Assembly: GCA_007922195.1 (NCBI GenBank)
Contig: ML682028.1
Coordinates: 17,699,053 to 17,763,052, forward strand
Reading direction: 5' to 3'
DNA length: 64,000 nucleotides
From: Podocnemis expansa
Lineage: Eukaryota > Chordata > Testudines > Podocnemididae
Shown here piece by piece: positions 17,480-45,896 of the stretch; the stretch's first letter is position 1; the number at the start of each line of letters is the position of its first letter. Position numbers and translations under genes: made by a program. The notes below the pieces were generated by a model, which saw only the letters and a list, made by a program, of their open reading frames with translations, was not told the DNA's origin and ran no database searches.

Positions 17480-17759
17480 CCAGAGATGCAGGCGGTAGCC
17501 CACAGGGGCGGGGAGAGCTCTCTGGCAGCCGGGCTCTCCCGGCACAGCTGATCTGGCACTTTCCCGCAGCACTGGAGGGTTTCTAGGACGAGCGAGAGGC
17601 GTTTGCTCAGCGGCGGCCGGCGCTGGGACCCGGCAGCCGGGGCAGCCGGGCTCCCCGAACGTTCTTTGCCCCTTGGCAGCCTTAACTCTGCGCCGTCCCT
17701 GCCGGATCCGGAGCCCGCGGACCTCCCGCCGCCGCCGCCGCCGCCGCCGGCCAGCGCTG
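17480..17759 (+). other. C16orf74: Putative non-coding exon 1 of C16orf74 (start inferred)
   Basis: The right edge is set by 'ccagcgctg|gtgagt', a near-consensus donor. The left edge is unknown and is drawn inside the CpG island. A (CCG)8 repeat at 17726-17749 ends ten bases before the donor and would sit in the 5' UTR. Confidence 0.45.
17726..17749. repeat. (CCG)8 trinucleotide repeat
   Basis: Eight perfect CCG units in the CpG island, within the putative 5' UTR exon. Confidence 0.9.
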
Positions 17760-17893
17760 GTGAGTTTCTCCTCCCCCGGCCAGGGGGATTCCCACCTTGG
17801 CCCCTCTGCCGGGGAAGCTGGCAGGGCTGGGCTTGGCTCCTGTTGGAAAGGTGGCCCCGGGTGGCTCCCAGCGCCTGGAGGCTGTAGGTCCCC

Positions 17894-18010
17894 GTCAGTT
17901 TTAAAAGGGATAGCCGTGTTAGTCTAGTCCAGTGAAAAAAACAACAAGGAGTTGTGTGGCACAGGAAAAAAAAAAGAAATCTGTTAGTCTTAAAGTGCCA
18001 CACAACTCTT
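17894..18010. mobile_element. Penelope-like tail foldback with 11-bp target duplication
   Basis: The left arm 'gatagccgtgttagtctag' to 'caaggagttgtgtggcac' and right arm 'ttagtcttaaagtgccac' to 'acaactcttt' are inverted copies separated by about 25 bases. TGTAGGTCCCC flanks the unit exactly at 17883-17893 and 18011-18021. It sits 135 bases after the putative exon 1 donor. Confidence 0.85.
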
Positions 18011-18099
18011 TGTAGGTCCCCTGGCAGGGAGGAGGCAGTGTGGGGGCATAGGTGGTTCTGCTTTCCTTTGCCAGGAATTTGGCCTCTGCACAAGGGTCA

Positions 18100-18215
18100 A
18101 ATTGAATTGAATCATAGGGTTGGCAGGGACCTCGTAAGATCATCAAGTCCAACCTCCTGGGGCTTGAACCCAGGCCCTTCTGCATATTAAGCAGAGGTGC
18201 GAGCCTTTCTGCTGC
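18100..18215 (-). mobile_element. CR1-tailed tRNA-type SINE
   Basis: On the minus strand a tRNA-like head with B-box-like 'gggttcaagccc' is followed by a CR1 3'-like tail. On the plus strand this reads 'gaatcatagggttggcagggacc' on the left and 'cttgaacccaggcccttctgc' on the right. A second copy is at 35425-35545. This is a SINE mobilised by CR1, a type known in reptiles. Confidence 0.65.
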
Positions 18216-18515
18216 AGATCTGTAGGACTTCTGTGGGTCCCTCTGACTGTGTAAGTCTGGCGGCCACTTTGTTTGGTGCTTGCAGGTGGTTGTGGCTGTT
18301 TTAATCATCACTACACCTCCCTGACTAGGGTAGTCGGTGGCTGAGGGTTTCTGGGGCATGAGCTCATTTCAGGCTGGAGCAGATGCAAGGCATGAGGTTT
18401 GAAGCCAAATCCCAGCCAGATGCTGCTCTGTCCTGTAAAACACTCCTGCATTCAGCCATCTCTTCTCACCTTAGGAGTGTGTGGAGGGCAGTCACAAAGA
18501 ACAGAAATGTTGTTC

Positions 18516-18600
18516 TGGAGTGGGGCTGGGGGCTGTACAAAGAGACCTTATAGACAGTCGCTGCCCCAAAGAGCTTCCAATGGAAGTACGGGACAACGGA
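18516..18600 (+). repeat. Dispersed old repeat (gctgtacaaa/cgctgcccc type)
   Basis: 'gggggctgtacaaagagacc', 'agacagtcgctgccccaaagagcttcc' blocks match the repeat at 12305-12420. Confidence 0.45.
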
Positions 18601-18730
18601 CGGACTGGGGGAGCTCTTGAGAACAGAGATGGTCTCTTGCAGCATCAAATGCAGGCATTTGCATGCTTAAGAAAGCTTCTCTGCCTGAGAAATGCTCGTT
18701 CTTGCCAAAGCACGATATTTGGAGTCACTG

Positions 18731-18885
18731 TAATGTTAAGGTGGGTGGGGTAATATCTTTTATTGGACAAGCTTTAGTCGGTGAGAGAGACACGCTTTCG
18801 AGTCACGCAAAGCTCTTCCCTTATAGCTATTACCTCACCCACCTGGTGTCTTTAATACTCTGGGACTGACACAGCTAAAACACAC
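18731..18885. mobile_element. Second Penelope-like tail family, foldback
   Basis: 'aaggtgggtggggtaatat' at the left and 'tattacctcacccacct' near 18828 are inverted partners. The rest reads 'ttggacaagctttagtcgg', 'gagagagacacgctttcgag' and ends 'ctgggactgacacagct'. The 'gctttcgag' block is the complement of a GAAAGC segment of hammerhead type. A related copy is at about 54666-54812. Confidence 0.55.
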
Positions 18886-19086
18886 TCCCACAGCTGCAGT
18901 CAGCCAAGGGGGCCTGACTGAAGTCTCACTGGGATTAAAGAGGGGGCAGCCAGCGGGCAGGCCCAGACCTGTGGAACTCCCTGCCTTGTGAGGTCTGAAA
19001 CAGCCTCTAAAGAAAGGCGGGCTGATCTAGTGGTTGGGGGCGAGGGTTTGGCTCCGGAAACCCAGCTTCAGTCTCTTGCTCTGAGG

Positions 19087-19296
19087 ACTTGTTCACATGT
19101 ACGGCGCGGTGGCTGTAGTGCTTACTGAAGAGTCGCTACCTACACCTACAGGTGAGTTTCTCCCATCAGCATAGTTAATCCACTTCCCTCAGAGGAATAT
19201 CTTTGTGGAGGGGAGAAACCCTGTTGACACCGGGAGTTTGGTCAGTGTAACTGCGATACAGTCATACTGATGTAAGTTTGTAGAATAAACCAGGGC
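19087..19296. mobile_element. MITE with complementary ends
   Basis: 'cttgttcacatgtacggcgc' at the left and 'gtttgtagaataaaccaggg' at the right. Internal blocks 'gagtttctcccatcagcatagttaatccac' and 'ggagaaaccctgttgacacc' are inverted relative to each other. The pattern matches a common turtle-type MITE; assigned by appearance only. Confidence 0.5.
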
Positions 19297-19486
19297 TAAG
19301 TCTTTCAGTAAGTACCTTTAGCTGCCCAGTCTGAGGTAACCTCCATCACTTCCACATCACACTTGCCTGTGAGGAGATGGGTGATGGACAGGGGTAACCC
19401 TTTGTGGGAGAGTCACACTTGGATATTAGGTGAATCACATTGTATATTGTTACTGGGATAACACAGAGGGTGACTGGTGTATTTTT

Positions 19487-19708
19487 CAAAGGGGCAGCCG
19501 TGTCAGTCTAGTTCAGCAAAACAAACAAGGAGTCCTGTGGCACTCTTAAAACCTAACAAATTCATTTGCAGTGAGATTTTCTCCCACGAAAGTTCATGCG
19601 ATAAATCTTCAAAGTGTCTGATGAAGTGGGATTTTCATCCACAAAAGCTCATGCAATAAATAAATGTCAGTCTTTAAAAGTGCCACAGGACTCCTTATTT
19701 GTTTTCGC
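19487..19708. mobile_element. Penelope-like tail foldback with 8-bp target duplication and hammerhead-like motifs
   Basis: The left arm runs from 'aaaggggcagccgtgtcag' to 'caaggagtcctgtggcac'; the right arm ends 'aaagtgccacaggactcc' then 'ttatttgttttcg'. GTATTTTT flanks the unit exactly at 19479-19486 and 19709-19716. The centre holds a CTGATGA at 19618-19624 followed by a stem-like 'gtgggattttcatccac', and a separate 'ctcccacgaaag' block at 19581-19592. These resemble the two halves of a hammerhead core. It is the longest foldback copy in the window. Confidence 0.85.
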
Positions 19709-20148
19709 GTATTTTTAAGAGAGTTCAGGGCCAGCAGAGTGATGGCTGTGGGCATCTCCGTTGTAAGGAATTAGAAATCCAGTGACATATATGCAGTGTA
19801 AGTATCTGGTATTTGGATAACCCAAAATGAACTGCTTTGCTTCCCCTGCCATGGGAAGAAAGGTGTTGCAAGAAGATGTCCCATAGTGAGGGCAGGGCAG
19901 AATAACAACTTACTCAGTAATTTCTGTGGTTTATCACTGGAGTGAATCCTAACAAGACTAGGACAAAAGCTGGCCAGGGTAGATGGGGTATATGTGAAAG
20001 GTTAGAAGGAGAGAGGGATGTACAGCGGCTAAAGGGAGGTGAAGAACAAGACGGTGTAGATGGGAATAACTTCACTGAGATTATTTCTGTTTACATCAGC
20101 TCAGTCTTTTGCCTGGCATCACTTCCAATCTTATCCTATGGTCCCTCT

Positions 20149-20397
20149 GGCTGCGTCTCCACTTAAGTTCAGAGGGATGGCTATGGTGGTCAGGGCTGCG
20201 ATTGCTTTTTATGGCTATAAGTATGCCAGTCTGAGCCCTGGAACAGACACATTTATACTGCATATGAGGCAGTATCCCTTAGGGAACAGGTGTGAGCAGT
20301 GCCAGCAGAAGCACTGTGCCAATATAAACTACATCTACATTGCAAGGGTTTGCTGGTATAGCTATGCCCACAAAACTTTGCTTGTGCTGACAAAGCT
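20149..20397. mobile_element. Probable hAT-type MITE
   Basis: 'ctggctgcgtctccactt' at the left and 'gtttgctggtatagctatg' plus 'cttgtgctgacaaagc' at the right resemble a known class of reptilian short DNA elements. Ends are eroded and no target duplication was found. Confidence 0.4.
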
Positions 20398-21550
20398 AAA
20401 GAAAACAGCAAACAAATATTTTGATACTGAGCAGTTTTGGAATACACCTTGCAAATGAAAATGGAATGGGTCTCAGCCTTTGTTGGCCCACACAGAGCAA
20501 TAGTTTCTAGCATTTCTTGCCCCCACATGTCCTAACTCATTGTGTAGTGCTACTCCCTCCTCAGAAACAGCTGCCATGTTTCACCCCAGAGCTGGTTGCA
20601 CTCTGGTGGTGGACAATTCCTGTTCGTTAAGTGCTTTGACAGCTTTCATGGTGAAAAGCTTTATAAAAAACCACGAGATTTAGACTAAGTTAATGCATCA
20701 TCCCATTACATAATGTCAATAAAACCATAGAGAAGCTTTTTAGAAGGGCCAGTGCCATTTCTTGGCAAGAAAATATCCAGGCAGGCTTTTTTATCACGAT
20801 ATTACTGAAGGGTGACACATTTCATTGCTTTTGGAGGGAGAGAACATTGCACGCACCACAGGCTTCTTGTCTGTTTTAATTCCCCTCCATCACCCAAGTC
20901 TTCTGTGTGACACATCCCCCTGTATTTTATGGACCCCCTGCAACTGCCCTACTGCCTTCCCCATTCCTGGAGCTGTGCCTCTTTTCCCCAATGCCAAGGG
21001 CTCTGTATGTCCTCCACCCCATGCCTCGCTCCACCCCATGGCAAGGGCTCCGTGTGTCTCCCATTCCCCTTGGACTGCCCCTGTTTTAAGCTACTTTATA
21101 GCTAGAGGATTGCACACTTTATTACTTTCCTTAGCCAAGCTTGAATTCCTCCAGGCGTGCCCTGCCTCGACCAGACACAATTTGCAATGTAAGTTGTTTC
21201 TTTTCTGTTTTTTCCAAGATAAGTCTTGCAGGGAGTCCCCATGTTAATGCTATTGGCAGGAAGGGCAGAGCCAAGTTGTGGCATTGGCATGCTCGCTGAA
21301 GGGTCTTAGTATTAGCTGTCAAAAAATTCTTTGATTTCTAGACAGTTACAGCTGACAGGTGTCCAAACCAGATGCCATGGAGCTCTGCATCGTGTGCCCT
21401 TCTCCCCCCTGCTGCTTTTCCCCAAAATCAATAGAATTTTGCCTGTTGATGCCTAGAACATTCCTTGATGTTTTGGAATTGATCGGATGTGACATTCTTT
21501 GTCACAGACCAAAACACCACCCTGTTGAATGCAGGGCCTGGCTTCACTAA

Positions 21551-21845
21551 AGTCTGGTCTACACTTAAAAATTAGATCCACTTCACTATATCTCTCAGGG
21601 CTATGAAACATCTTTTTTTTCTCCCTGGAGAATTGTAGTTATGTCAGTCTAACCCTCAGTGAAGACACAGTTAGGTCCCTGGAAGAATTCTTCCATTGAT
21701 CTAGATACGACCCACTGGAAAGGTGAATTAGTTACGTTGATGGAAAAACCCTTTCTGTTGATGTAGCTTCATAATGTGGATGTGTCCAACTACAATGGCA
21801 TAGGTGCAGCTCTGTAGCAGCTACTTTGTGGACATGGCTTCCAAC
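21551..21845. mobile_element. MITE of the 'ggtctacac' type
   Basis: Begins 'agtctggtctacactt' and closes near 'cttcataatgtggatgtgtcc' or 'tgtggacatggc'. Internal half-sites 'gttacgttgatgg' and 'gttgatgtagc' recur. It is similar in plan to the element at 19087-19296 but of another subfamily. Confidence 0.45.
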
Positions 21846-22236
21846 AACTCCCAAGATGGTTTACAGGTGTTTTATTTCCCCTCATGCTTGTCTGTTTGGG
21901 AGCAACTAATCACATGGGTTTTGGTAAAGTATTAAGACATTAAATCAGTGGCGTCTCAGAGAGGAGCACAAGAACTGTCCACCATACCAGTGTTTCTGTG
22001 TGTTCCCTTACCATTGACTTGTTCAGGATACATTTGTAGGTGCCTTCCAGACTAGGTCACATGCCAGTCAGAGCCACTTAGATTCTCTGAGGCAATTTCT
22101 ACAGTAAAGGAAAAAATCTTAATGAATGAACAAACCCCTGGCCATGCAAGTTGATTTCTGTTCTACATGCATTTAAATCTTGCTTTATGCACAGGAGGAT
22201 GAAATCTGGTAGAAGGGTGGAAGTGGGGCATAACCG

Positions 22237-22392
22237 ATAGACTCAGACTATAAAGTCAGAAGGGACCAATATGATCATCTAGTCTGACCCGCATAATGCA
22301 GGCCACAAAACCTCACCCAGCCATTCCTATAATAAGCCTCTAACCTATGACTGAGTTATTAAAGTCCTCAAATCTTGATTTAAAAACTTGAT
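22237..22392 (-). repeat. CR1 LINE 3' fragment
   Basis: 'gactataaagtcagaaggg', 'atgatcatctagtctgacc' and 'ataatgcaggccacaaaa' follow the CR1 3' region in reverse order. Confidence 0.75.
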
Positions 22393-22603
22393 ACATGGAG
22401 GTGAATTCGGGCCAGAAATTCTGAGGAGCTAGATGCCTGTAACAGTTTCCGGGTGGCCATTCCTAAGGCCAGAAAATCTGCCTGCATGTAAAGTGGAATT
22501 AATGTTTTACTAGCCATTGTTACAGAATGGCACCCCTGAAGTTAATGATTAAATGCAACACCATGCCAGCTGGTCACACAATTAACATGACTATTGACAA
22601 GCC

Positions 22604-23300
22604 TTGGTTCCTTTATGTATATATAGTCCTTTACACCAGTCCAAGCTGACGGATTTCAGCAATGCTGCTCCTGATTTACAGGGATCAGAATCAGGCTCCT
22701 TTGAAATATATGATTGTAGACAACAGAGGTGGAAAGTTAATGCACTGCAAAGACTGGATATCATTCTTCAGTTATATGAACTGGAGATTGGAGTAGGTGA
22801 TAGGCAGGATGGATTTCCCATAGGAGTACAGCTGGAACAGGGGACCTTGATACACAAAGAAATGGGTACAGCCAGTGTGTCCTCACTTCCCTTTGCTATT
22901 GGTAATATCATCTATTTTTTGGCAAGCATTTTCCACCCCTCCCCAGGCCAACTTCTTCTGCCACCTGATGTCAAAGGAACCTGATTCTGAGCTCTGTGGA
23001 AGTCAGTGAACTTGAGCTGGTGTTAACCTGGTGCAACTGAGATCACAATGAGGTCGAGGAGCTAGTCTTTAAACTGATTTATCTCTTTTTCTCCCATGCT
23101 ATTCTGTATATCTCTTCCATGCTGCCCCCTACACTCTGACCTTGCCTCCTACCTTGTAGCCCCTCCATCTTAAAAATCATGCTTTAGCAATATTCTGCTG
23201 TCCATGGTAATCACCCCCCAGCCCTGCTGCTCCCAATACTCACACCTCAGCCTTAATTCTTTGTACTGTACCAATCTAAAGCCCCAATCCTGCACTGTAC
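22604..23300. other. C16orf74 intron 1 sequence, nothing recognised
   Basis: A 126-codon open frame on the plus strand (22604-22984) shows no recognisable domain and no supporting splice context. I do not consider it a gene. Confidence 0.5.
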
Positions 23301-23329
23301 TCAGGGCAAGCAGATCCATGCATCTTAGG

Positions 23330-23945
23330 GACTACTTGTGATTCTGGGTGTCTTAACAGGAGAGTCGTATATAAGGCCCCAAAGATAATTATATGGCTCT
23401 ACTCAGCATGGGTGAGGTCTCAGATGGAGTACTGTGTCCAGTGTTGGGCACCACACTTGACAAAAGATGGCCATGATCTAGAGAGAATTCAGAGGAGAGC
23501 ACCACAAGGAAGAGATGGAGGAAACATGACCTACCAGGAAAAGGTGAAAGGACTGTATATGTTTAGTCTGGAAATGTGAAAGCTGGCAGGGGATCTGATA
23601 ACAGTCTTAAAATATGTAAAAGGTCCTTATAAAGAAGAGGAGGATTGATTGTTCTCCACGTCCAATGCTCAGTGGACATGAAGTCATAGGCTTAATTTGC
23701 AGCAGGGGAGACTTAAGGTTAGATATTAGTAAAAACCATCGAAGTCTAAGGGTAGTTAAGCACTAAAACAGGCTTCCAAGGGAATCCCCCATCCCCATGG
23801 AATCCCCATGAGTGGAAGTTTTTAAGAACAGATGAGACAAATGCCTATCAGGAGTGGTCTAGGTTTACTTGGGTCTGCCATAGCTCAGGAGGGTGAACTT
23901 GGTGGTTTCTTAAGGTCCTGTCTAGTCCTACATTTCTGACTCTGT
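23330..23945 (+). repeat. CR1 LINE, ORF2 C-terminal region and 3' UTR
   Basis: Blocks appear in CR1 order: 'gagtactgtgtccagtg' with 'gggcaccacact', 'gagaattcagaggagagc', 'tgtttagtctgg', 'gataacagtcttaaaatatgt', 'ggttagatattag', 'aggcttccaaggga', 'ggtctaggtttacttgg' and the tail 'ggtcctgtctagtcctaca'. The frame is broken by indels, so it is an inactive copy, inserted in sense with C16orf74 in its first intron. Confidence 0.85.
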
Positions 23946-24637
23946 GGGCACAAAGGTCTGCCCAGGTTAGCTCCAAGTGAGGCACTTGTATTGTGATCAG
24001 TCAGTGGGATTGTGTGCACCCATAACCAAGGGCATAGACTGTGAACTCCTTGGGGCTTTCTCTTCCTTTTAGAGAACAGCCTGAACTAAAACAGTAACGG
24101 GGTTAGGAGACACAAAGTTTTTGACTTGAACTTTTTAGCTGTGGGCCTGTCTCTAGTTCCTGTGTGTTATAGAAATAAGTCATATTCCTCTGATTATGCA
24201 CTCATCCTTTTGTGGTGGAAGCAATTGCAATACAATATAATACAGTGCTGGGCTCTACCAGATCAAATAAGGTGAAGAGGGGAGTGGAGAAGAAAACAGT
24301 CCCTCCTAACCATGATTCACTGGTAAGGTGAAAGCATAGGCACAAATTGATTCACGCTCAAATAGCCTAGTAAGTTTCCCCAAGTTTAGAAGTTCTTCTT
24401 TAAACTAAACAACCGAGATTAAGTCATCAGATGCCATGACATCAGTTAGTGGTTTTTCTGTCGTGAATACCACTGCTTCCTGTTGTTCCCCAGTTTGATA
24501 AATGTACATGTGAATGTGTGTATATATACATACAGCTAAACAGAGCCACTTTAGAGAACCTGTCACATGCAAAACAAGGGAAACAAGCAGTGGTGCTTCC
24601 CGTCTCTGCACTTTCTGAAATACCTCTCTCTCTGCAG

Positions 24638-24718
24638 CAGCAGCAGCAAAGCAGAGCAGCAGATCCAGAGCGCTGTGTGTTTAATTTATGAGGCACTTCA
24701 TGCTAAAAGGATGAAAAT

Positions 24719-24746
<28 letters not shown>
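24638..24746 (+). other. C16orf74: C16orf74 exon 2 (5' UTR plus first coding codons)
   Basis: The acceptor 'ctctctctctgcag' ends at 24637 and the donor is 'gtaaga' at 24747. The exon carries 81 bases of 5' leader and 28 coding bases. Two upstream ATGs lie in the leader: 24688-24714 (eight codons and stop), and 24711-24743, whose short frame overlaps the main start. The main ATG at 24719 has A at -3 and G at +4. Confidence 0.7.
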
Positions 24747-42000
<17,254 letters not shown>

Positions 42001-42009
42001 ATCAGTTAG

Positions 42010-42115
42010 AATAGACTAGAATCATAGGGTTGGAAGAGCTCGTCGAGTCCAACCCCCCCGTGCGTGGCAACATTGTGCCCTTGATCGCTTCTTTCAGCAT
42101 GCGCTGAGCACACGC
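42010..42115 (-). repeat. CR1 LINE 3' end
   Basis: 'agaatcatagggttggaag' and 'gtcgagtccaacccccc' are the complement of a CR1 3' terminus of a younger-looking subfamily. Confidence 0.7.
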
Positions 42116-42119
42116 CCTG

Positions 42120-45100
42120 CTGCTCTGTGGATGTAGATACCAGCAGGCCAAAGAAGAGCCCATTGGAGCTTCACAGAGTGGCAGTGTGGATAGCTCTTCT
42201 GTTTCAAAGAGCCCAAATCCTCTTGGGAAATCAGGACATCTTCCCTTATGGATCTGCTGGCGAAGGTGTGACTTTCTTTGCTGCTGGAAGTGTCTGGATT
42301 TGACACCTAGCCATGAGCTGTGCCTGGCATAATTTGCCCCTGGCAGGCCAGTCTGCTCCAGGATCTCTAGGGTGGGCTTGGGTGGCAAGAATCCCCTCTC
42401 TCATAGCAAAACGAGCATGGCCTGGGCCACCCTTTGTGGTTGGCTTGATAAAACACACATATCCTTAGTCCATGGCGTTTGGGGCAGGGCAAAGACAAGT
42501 AGAACCATGGCAAAGTTGCCATGAAATGCTGTGGGGAGAAGAGCAGAAGAAAGCCACTGTCTTGGCGAAGGAACTGAACAAAGGCCACTGCCATAGAGGG
42601 AGATGCACCATCTACGCCAGTCTCTGTAACTAATGCATGCTGCTCTCACGGCCTGGTGGGCGTTTCGCTGGCTTGTTGGGGGGGGGGGGGGCATGGGCAT
42701 CTCTTAAAGTGGCCTGGTTTGGTGATATTTTGAAGAGGGTTAGGAGTGATTTGTAAGGAGATGCCATTTTGTTACAAATAAAGCTTTCATAGCCTCAGTC
42801 AGATTGTCTGTGGGAGCCCCTCCCTGCACCCAAAATTCCCCTTTGCTCCAGCACATTGTAACCTTGTGTCTTCTCTCATCAAAGGAACTGGTCCCAATTA
42901 GAAACAGTGGCACTAAGTGACCAAATGTGTTTGTGCTATAAAAATGGTGGCTCTGCTTCAACCCGTCTCCTCACCCAGGCTGATCACAGGGGTCAGTGTG
43001 TCTCTCTGCGTGCGAGCCACAGATGATGTGAGGCTGTTATAGCTCTGAGCTTGCCAGTCTGGCTCTTTAGCTCATGCTGGAGCAACTCACACTCTGGGGT
43101 TCCTTTGTTTGTTCCCTGGCAGCAGCTAAAATGGCAGCCATCCTAAACATGGCTCTGTCTTGCTTTTCCAGGGGAGCTGAAACTAATTTGGCGGCTGACG
43201 ACAAGAATACTTGTTTTGTGGCAAGGGTTGCCCAGTGCTACAAAGACGCCAGAATAGGATGGGCCACTGGGTTAAGACAAAAAGCGTGTGGGCATTAGTA
43301 AGGCCTTCCCTTTCGCATGTGCTGGAACCTCTTAGTGCATTTACCCTCATGTTGGGGAATGTTCCCTCCCAGATCATCGCCATGGCACATGTCTTGGCTT
43401 TTCTGCTCTTTCTGTGCCAGATGCCCTGCTAGTGTCAGTTGGAAAGGAGCCTACAGAGTGAGAGTGGGATAGCAGATGTAGATAGCGCAACCATAGCAGT
43501 CTCTGCCCATGGTGAACTGCTCAGAAGTCAAAGGGCCCTTGCCATCTAAATAACCCTTCAGAAGACATCCTAGCCTTTAGTGTTCATCCCCACAACGTTC
43601 TCTTTAGGAGTGGGGATTTGCTTTGCTGCAGCCTCAGACTGCTGTAGTGAGCACCTGTTGCTGTTGGCAGACATTACGACGCCATGCACCATCTGAATAC
43701 ACAGGGGAGAGGACTGGAGGGCAGTCGCCACCAGGACTAATCAAAGCGGCCACCTGCATTGTAAAATACCCATCCCTGAGACCCGGTTACAGCGTGGTTG
43801 AGTTTTGCAGTGTAGATGGGACCTACCCATGTCATAACTATGTCACCAAATTGTGCTACCGCCTTGCTCTGGCCAACTGTTCTATGGCTCAGGAAGGCCA
43901 TAGTGCCCCAGCTATGCTACAGTATAGACTCATGAAGCCGGGGTGTGGTAACAATGTTGTAAATGGATCCCCTAATATTTTTTTACCATGCACTTGGACC
44001 ATGACATAGAGCTTCACTGATGAAAGAGGTCTGCACTGTACAGCAGTCTATATCCCAAGTGTAGGAGCGGTACATGTAACCACCAATGTCCAGGCCCAAG
44101 AGAGCATCCCTAGTCATTCGGGAAGGGAAGCAGTGCGGCAACAGACTCAAGGGGATGGATGCTTCCACTGTCCCTGCCACACCCTTCCTGGGGCTCATCA
44201 CTCTAGTACAGCCACCATCTCAATCACATGAAAAAAATACTGGCTTTGTTAAACAGCAAGGCCTTAATTGGTCTGGAGCACTGCCAAACAGGAACAGCGA
44301 AAACACTCTTGCAAGGGATTGTGGGTGGCGTTATGTAAATTTCATAGCAGCAGAAACTACAGTGCCACAGTGATGAAGAGGAGGTCCGTGAAAAGAGGGA
44401 GCATGTGCAAGGATGCGCGGGGCTTGCATGGCTATGTATCACATACAGCTGCTGCATTCACCCAACAGGTTTTGTCAGGATGAGCTGTCGTTGGGGGCAA
44501 GGTGTCAGTGGAAGAGAATAAGGGAGCATGAACATTGCTGAAGGCGTTCACAGCTGACAGAATAACACACCGCATGTTAACATCAGGTGCGGGTAGCAGA
44601 AAGCCTTCCAGCTCTTCCTGAAAGCTCTTCTCTGCGTCCTTCTGGTGGGTGGCAGAACCCCGAAGGGCCCTGGCGTCTGCATCACTGCCCCAAGTGCACC
44701 TCAAACCCGACTGCTGTTTGTTGTCGCATTTGTTGGCTAGTCATCACTTCTGGGCTGCTGCCCGGCTTGAGGGTTTGGTGCCAGAGATTGGCATGTGTAT
44801 GATATGGTCTCTGAGTCTGGGAGCTGGGCTGCAGTCAGAGAAGCACCTTTGAAGCACAGCAGCATAAATAAAAAGGTCACTGGCAGCGTAGCTGATCCAT
44901 AGTTTGATGGCCACTCTTGGTACGAACCCAACACGGAGTTCCTGAGGCTGCACTGCCTCTTGCTGCCAGCTACCCTGCGCATACCCACTGATTGCCATTC
45001 ACCGGTCCCCCTCTCTTTTTCTCTTCAAAGCTTTTAATGCCCATAGCAACAGCCAGTCATGCGCAGGGGCGAAAGGAACCACCTGGGCTGCCCTCCCCTC

Positions 45101-45890
45101 TGCCACCGCCTTCAGAGCATTATAATGCCAGGCTCAACAATGAGTCCTGGCACAAGGCCTGGCAGAAACAACCCTGCAAACTGACCTTCACATCCCAGGT
45201 GCATCCCTTGAAATCTGCTGATGTTCACAGTCTGACTCAACAGAAACTGTGAATGTTTCTCGGCAGCCCTGCTGCTTCCTTTGCCCACCTTGGGCTGTGT
45301 TCTTGTCAGCTCTTGCAAGCTAAGTAGGGTCAGGCTGACAAGTAATCCAAGCGGAGACTTGTGAGAAGAGCGATGGGGTACAAGGGTGATGATTCAGCAG
45401 ACGGCACGCTTGCCTCGGCATTAAAGATGCATCAACATCCCAGTACCATCTTGTGGATGCCAAGCTGCCGGGGGGGGGGGGGCGCTGTCTTTTTCCCGAG
45501 ATGCAAAACCAAGCCCTGACATAACAGCGTCAATGATACTTGTGGCAGGAGGGATGCAGCTAGTCTTGCATGCGTACTGCCATGCTGGCTCTCTAGATTC
45601 TCCCTGCGCGCTTTCACTGCGATACATAAGTCCCTTTCACTTGTTGGCCACATTTGTTGGCATGGTTTTGCTGGTTGCTATTAAACTACATCCATGTTCC
45701 ACTCTGGTTATGGGTGCATTTTGTTAGTAGATGAAGAAATTCCTATGTGGGTTTTTTAGCAGGTGTAACAGCTAGTGTTCTGCGACCCAAGCTGCTCTAG
45801 AAATATGAGCTACTGGGTATGCAGAGCAAGCCATCGTGCATGTCCCACCTCCAGCACTTTATTATCAGGGGGTGCTGGCATGGGAATAAG
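42120..45890. other. Non-coding DNA between C16orf74 and the foldback elements, nothing recognised
   Basis: Open frames of 70-134 codons on both strands are not supported by motifs or splice context. G runs lie at 42678-42691 (14) and 45470-45482 (13). Confidence 0.5.
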
Positions 45891-45896
45891 ACCATT

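Larger units (their letters stand above)
17440..17890 (+). promoter_or_regulatory. C16orf74: CpG island, probable C16orf74 promoter
   Basis: A GC-rich block with dense CpG (cggcggccggcgctgg, ccggagcccgcgg) stands out from AT-rich flanks. It lies about 7 kb before the first coding exon of C16orf74 on the same strand, holds a good splice donor at 17760, and has no obvious TATA box. Assignment to C16orf74 rests on position and the donor; an unrelated non-coding transcript is the alternative. An open frame of 232 codons on the minus strand across this island is a GC artefact. Confidence 0.6.

Noticed and set aside
17395..18093. 232-codon open frame on the minus strand
   Set aside because: It crosses the CpG island, a (CCG)n tract and a PLE foldback; no family, low complexity (Gly/Arg/Ser runs). 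It is a product of GC content.
22604..22984. 126-codon open frame on the plus strand
   Set aside because: No domain or splice support; single-frame chance opening in an intron.
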